Source of the DNA: Draconibacterium orientale
GTDB taxonomy: Bacteria > Bacteroidota > Bacteroidia > Bacteroidales > UBA1556
DNA length: 9,934 bases
Direction of reading: 5' to 3'
Assembly (NCBI GenBank): GCA_022736595.1
Contig: DZDC01000083.1
Span: 1 to 9,934 of the forward strand
Shown piece by piece: positions 7,140 to 9,934 of the stretch. A program made the position numbers and the translations under genes. The notes beneath the pieces are model-generated. The model was not told where the DNA came from and did no database searches. It saw nothing but the letters and a program-made list of their open reading frames with translations. Positions within the stretch are counted from its first letter, which is position 1, and every line of letters begins with the position of its first letter.

Positions 7140-7901
7140 ATGAGAGTCACTTTTCTTGGAACCGGAACTTCACAAGGCATACCCGTAGTAGCCTGTGAAT
7201 GTGCTGTTTGCAAAAGTCAATATTCTCATGATAAGCGACTGCGGAGTTCTGTTTTAATCGAAAATAGAACAGACATTTTTACCATCGATGCGGGACCCGA
7301 TTTTCGTCAGCAAATGCTTCAGCATCAAGTTAAAAGACTCGATGCCATTTTGATTACCCATGGCCATAAAGACCATGTAGGCGGCATGGATGATATACGG
7401 AGTTTCAACTATTTGCAGAAAAAAGCGATGCCTGTATTTGCCAATGAATTGGCCGCGGCTTCCATTAGATCTGAATTTTCTTATGCCTTTTCCGACGATA
7501 AATACCCTGGAGTTCCTGACTTTGACTTAAGGATGATTTCTGACGATCCTTTCACCATTGGGAAAACCCATATCACTCCTATTCCATTGATGCACTTGCA
7601 TTTGCCTGTGCATGGTTTCCGAATTGGTGACTTTGCGTACCTTACCGATGCCAATAAAATATCAGAAGAAAGCTTCCAATTGCTCGAAGGAACAAAAACT
7701 CTTGTTATCAATGCTTTAAGAATAAAAAAGCATATCTCACACTTTAATTTGGAAGAAGCTTTAGAAGTAATCCAGAGAATCAAACCTCAACAGGCATATC
7801 TCACGCATATCAGTCATTTAATGGGTTTTGAGCATGAAGTGAGCCCCCTACTTCCCCAAAATGTAGCTTTTGCTTACGATGGCTTAATTCTAGATATCTA
7901 A
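7140..7901 (+). CDS. Metallo-beta-lactamase-fold hydrolase, PhnP-like
   Basis: A 253-residue cytosolic metallo-hydrolase. The metal-binding motif HGHKDH is at 74-79 (His74, His76, Asp78, His79). Likely further ligands are His152 in PLMH, Asp170 in YLTD and His223 in LTHISH. A second, structural zinc site typical of PhnP-type proteins is suggested by Cys19, Cys21 and Cys24 (ACECAVC) together with His226. The N-terminus TFLGTGTSQGIP is the usual family start and supports the ATG at 7140. E. coli PhnP hydrolyses a ribosyl cyclic phosphate in phosphonate breakdown, but no other phn gene is present here, so the true substrate may be another phosphodiester or a nucleotide. The miaA start lies 3 nt after the stop, so the two are very probably co-expressed; whether they are functionally linked is not shown by sequence. 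Confidence 0.88.
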   Translation: MRVTFLGTGTSQGIPVVACECAVCKSQYSHDKRLRSSVLIENRTDIFTIDAGPDFRQQMLQHQVKRLDAILITHGHKDHVGGMDDIRSFNYLQKKAMPVFANELAAASIRSEFSYAFSDDKYPGVPDFDLRMISDDPFTIGKTHITPIPLMHLHLPVHGFRIGDFAYLTDANKISEESFQLLEGTKTLVINALRIKKHISHFNLEEALEVIQRIKPQQAYLTHISHLMGFEHEVSPLLPQNVAFAYDGLILDI

Positions 7902-7904
7902 GTC

Positions 7905-8789
7905 ATGGAAAAAACTTTAATCGTCTTAGCAGGTCCAACCGCAGTGGGCAAAACTTCGATGGCCATTAGCATAGCCCAAGCGCTTCACACCGAGATTATT
8001 TCAGCAGATTCACGGCAGTTTTATCGTGAAATGAAAATTGGAACAGCCGCGCCAACCCAAGAAGAATTGGCTAAAGCTCGACATCATTTCATTGGAAATT
8101 TAAGCATTCACGATTATTATAACGTTTCCATTTACGAGCAAGAAGCCCTTATCAAAATTTCTGAAATATTTGAAAATAAGGATTATGTTGTTGTTGTTGG
8201 TGGTTCTGGCATGTACCTCGACGCCCTTTGCAATGGTATTGATCAGCTTCCTGATGCCGATTTTGAACTACGCAATCAAATTGTGAATAATTATCAAATC
8301 CATGGTTTACCGTGGCTTCAGGCCGAGGTTGAACATTTGGATCCAGAATATTTTTATAGCTGCGACTCCAATAACCCCAAACGACTTCAGCGCGCTTTGG
8401 AAGTAATTTTAGCCACAGGCAAAACCTATAGCAGCCAAAGGACTAAGGAAAAAAAAGCAAGACCCTTTAAAATTTTAAAATTTGTGCTGAATGCCGACCG
8501 AACCCTGCTTTACAACCGTATTGATCAGCGAGTGGATGTTATGGTAAAAGATGGACTCATTGATGAAGCTCGAAACTTGTTTCCAAACAGAGAATTAAAT
8601 GCCTTAAATACTGTAGGTTATAAAGAATTATTTGCATCTTTTGATCAACAAATTAGCTTAGAACAAGCCATCATCGACGTTAAAACACACAGCAGAAATT
8701 ACGCAAAACGCCAACTCACTTGGTTTAAACGTGACCCAGAATATATCTGGGTTAGCAATTTTGAACAGATTATAAACGCCTTGATTTAA
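7905..8789 (+). CDS. miaA: tRNA dimethylallyltransferase MiaA
   Basis: Transfers a dimethylallyl group from dimethylallyl diphosphate to N6 of A37 in tRNAs that read codons starting with U, the first step toward i6A/ms2i6A, which helps stabilise codon-anticodon pairing. The 294-residue chain has the expected motifs: P-loop GPTAVGKTS (10-18), SADSRQFY (33-40) with the catalytic-region aspartate, IGTAAPT (45-51), GGSGMY (99-104), NPKRLQRALEV (157-167), NTVGYKEL (235-242) and the C-terminal NYAKRQLTWFKRD (265-277). It is slightly shorter than the E. coli enzyme, as is common in Bacteroidota. It is the last gene of the plus-strand unit. Its stop TAA (8787-8789) overlaps the stop of the opposing ACR3 gene within TTAA, which leaves no room for a terminator between the coding regions. 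Confidence 0.96.
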   Translation: MEKTLIVLAGPTAVGKTSMAISIAQALHTEIISADSRQFYREMKIGTAAPTQEELAKARHHFIGNLSIHDYYNVSIYEQEALIKISEIFENKDYVVVVGGSGMYLDALCNGIDQLPDADFELRNQIVNNYQIHGLPWLQAEVEHLDPEYFYSCDSNNPKRLQRALEVILATGKTYSSQRTKEKKARPFKILKFVLNADRTLLYNRIDQRVDVMVKDGLIDEARNLFPNRELNALNTVGYKELFASFDQQISLEQAIIDVKTHSRNYAKRQLTWFKRDPEYIWVSNFEQIINALI

Positions 8790-9862
8790 AGTGTTTTTGG
8801 CCAGTATTTATTTTTAAAATAGAAAGCCAAATTCACCAATCCTATCATCACCGGAACTTCAACCAAAGGCCCTATAACCGCAGCAAAAGCTTCTCCCGAA
8901 TTCAACCCAAAAATGGCGATAGCTACTGCAATAGCCAATTCAAAATTGTTACTAGCTGCTGTAAACGAAAGCGTTACTGATTGTGAATAGTTGGCTCCTA
9001 CCCTTTTGCTCATATAAAATGAAACCACAAACATCACCAAAAAGTAAATAAGCAGTGGAATGGCAATGAGCAAGACATCCATTGGAATGGCCACAATGTA
9101 TTCGCCTTTTAATGAAAACATGACTACAATCGTAAACAAAAGTGCAATCAATGTGATGGGACTAATTTTAGGAATAAATGAGTGTTGATACCAAGTTTTA
9201 CCTTTAAGTCTAATCAAGAAAAATCGTGTAAGAAAACCAGCAATAAATGGAATTCCAAGGTAAATAAAGACACTTTCTGCAATTTGCGAAATGGTAATGC
9301 TTTCAACGGCACTGCTAGTGGGAATGCCAAACCAAGCTGGCATCACTGCAATGAAAAAATAAGCGTAAACCGAGAAAAACAATACTTGAAAAATACTGTT
9401 AAAAGCCACCAAACCAGCTGCATATTGCGTGTCGCCTTTGGCCAAATCGTTCCAAACAATCACCATGGCAATGCAACGGGCCAAACCAATAAGAATAATC
9501 CCATACATATATGGCAGATTGGAGTTGTTTTCACCTGGAAAAAGTTTAAAAAACACAACTGCCAATGCAAACATCAACAGAGGCCCAATAATCCAATTCT
9601 GAACCAATGACAAACTCAAAACCTTGGTATTTCTGAAAACATCGCCCAGTTCTTCATATTTAACTTTGGCCAAAGGCGGATACATCATCAAAATGAGGCC
9701 AATGGCAATGGGAAGATTGGTGGTACTTTCGGGCGATGACTTTAACGACTCCCAAAAAAGTGCCACTTGAGGGAAAAGATATCCACTCATAACTCCAATA
9801 AACATGGCAAGGAAGATCCATAATGTTAAGTATCGATCTAAAAATTTAAGACGTGCTTTCAT
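8786..9862 (-). CDS. acr3: ACR3-family arsenite efflux permease
   Basis: An inner-membrane protein that exports arsenite (and possibly antimonite), probably as a proton-coupled antiporter. The 358-residue chain has about ten hydrophobic segments, the family's usual size. Family marks are LTLWIFLAMFIGVMSGY near the N-terminus, GLARCIAMVIVWNDLAKGD (127-145) with the conserved Cys130, TAASNNFELAIAVAIA (301-316) with Glu308, and GPLVEVPVMI (331-340). The cysteine and glutamate correspond to residues shown in studied ACR3 proteins to be needed for transport. The ATG is the complement of 9860-9862, and translation ends at 8786. ACR3 genes usually sit in ars operons with arsR and arsC. Here the 72 nt upstream hold stops in all minus-strand frames (9926-9928, 9922-9924, 9915-9917), so a partner, if any, lies beyond the window. 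The gene is convergent with miaA and overlaps it by 4 nt. Confidence 0.93.
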   Translation of the reverse strand: MKARLKFLDRYLTLWIFLAMFIGVMSGYLFPQVALFWESLKSSPESTTNLPIAIGLILMMYPPLAKVKYEELGDVFRNTKVLSLSLVQNWIIGPLLMFALAVVFFKLFPGENNSNLPYMYGIILIGLARCIAMVIVWNDLAKGDTQYAAGLVAFNSIFQVLFFSVYAYFFIAVMPAWFGIPTSSAVESITISQIAESVFIYLGIPFIAGFLTRFFLIRLKGKTWYQHSFIPKISPITLIALLFTIVVMFSLKGEYIVAIPMDVLLIAIPLLIYFLVMFVVSFYMSKRVGANYSQSVTLSFTAASNNFELAIAVAIAIFGLNSGEAFAAVIGPLVEVPVMIGLVNLAFYFKNKYWPKTL

Positions 9863-9934
9863 TAAATAAGTTTATATAATTTATCTTAGTACATGACAAA
9901 AAGTTACAATAGATTTAAGATTCAACTATATTGT
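9863..9934. other. Upstream region of the ACR3 gene, truncated by the window edge
   Basis: A/T-rich 72-nt segment. All three minus-strand frames stop inside it, so it holds either the tail of an upstream minus-strand gene or intergenic DNA. On the minus strand, a loose match TAACTTTTTG (9897-9906) resembles a -7 box but is 2 nt too long. On the plus strand, an ATG at 9893 opens a frame of 14 codons to the edge, too short to judge as a gene. No clear ArsR-type operator was recognised. Confidence 0.35.

Noticed and set aside
9182..9610. 142-codon plus-strand open frame opposite the ACR3 gene
   Set aside because: It lies wholly inside the clearly coding minus-strand ACR3 gene. Its translation is Asn/Lys/His-rich without motifs and it has no promoter-like start, so it is an antisense shadow.
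9893..9934. Start of a plus-strand gene at the right edge
   Set aside because: Only 14 codons are visible, no good promoter fits the start, and a frame of that length arises easily by chance.

Overview
The window looks like ordinary chromosomal DNA from a member of the Bacteroidota. It is AT-rich, genes are tightly packed with gaps of 1-17 nt, and start codons follow A/T-rich leaders rather than Shine-Dalgarno sequences. Upstream regions carry TAnnTTTG-type -7 boxes (TATGTTTG, TACATTTG, TAGATTTG), the promoter element typical of that phylum. The protein repertoire also fits: a fused ADP-forming acyl-CoA synthetase, a short MiaA, an MsbA-like half-transporter and a lipoprotein with an LNSC lipobox. 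I cannot name a genus. No rRNA, tRNA, CRISPR array, insertion sequence or integrase was seen.

Layout: (1) 1-252, minus strand: the 3' part of an outer-membrane beta-barrel gene that runs off the left edge and has lost its 5' part. (2) 253-411: non-coding, with a good candidate promoter. (3) 412-3851, plus strand, a three-gene unit: ADP-forming acetate/acyl-CoA ligase, an unrecognised acidic 174-residue protein, and a ten-segment EamA/DMT permease, with 7-nt and 1-nt gaps. (4) 3852-4025: non-coding. (5) 4026-5238, plus, a two-gene unit: a lipoprotein of unknown function and a YigZ/IMPACT protein, 1 nt apart. (6) 5239-5295: a short gap holding a perfect 14-bp palindrome that overlaps a TAGATTTG box. 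(7) 5296-8789, plus, a three-gene unit: MsbA-like ABC exporter, PhnP-like metallo-beta-lactamase-fold hydrolase, and miaA, with 17-nt and 3-nt gaps. (8) 8786-9862, minus: an ACR3 arsenite efflux permease whose stop codon interlocks with that of miaA. (9) 9863-9934: upstream region of the ACR3 gene, cut by the right edge.

How the genes relate: the CoA ligase is energy metabolism, making ATP from acyl-CoA. The ABC, hydrolase and MiaA genes are housekeeping-type functions (lipid or drug export, phosphodiester-type hydrolysis, tRNA A37 modification) that share an operon without an obvious common pathway. ACR3 provides arsenite export, but no ArsR, ArsC or other ars partner is visible. I found no convincing new multi-gene system. 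The points most worth a second look are the unrecognised 174-residue protein locked between the CoA ligase and the permease, the decayed barrel gene at the left edge, the palindrome on the ABC promoter, and a short GC-rich patch in yigZ.
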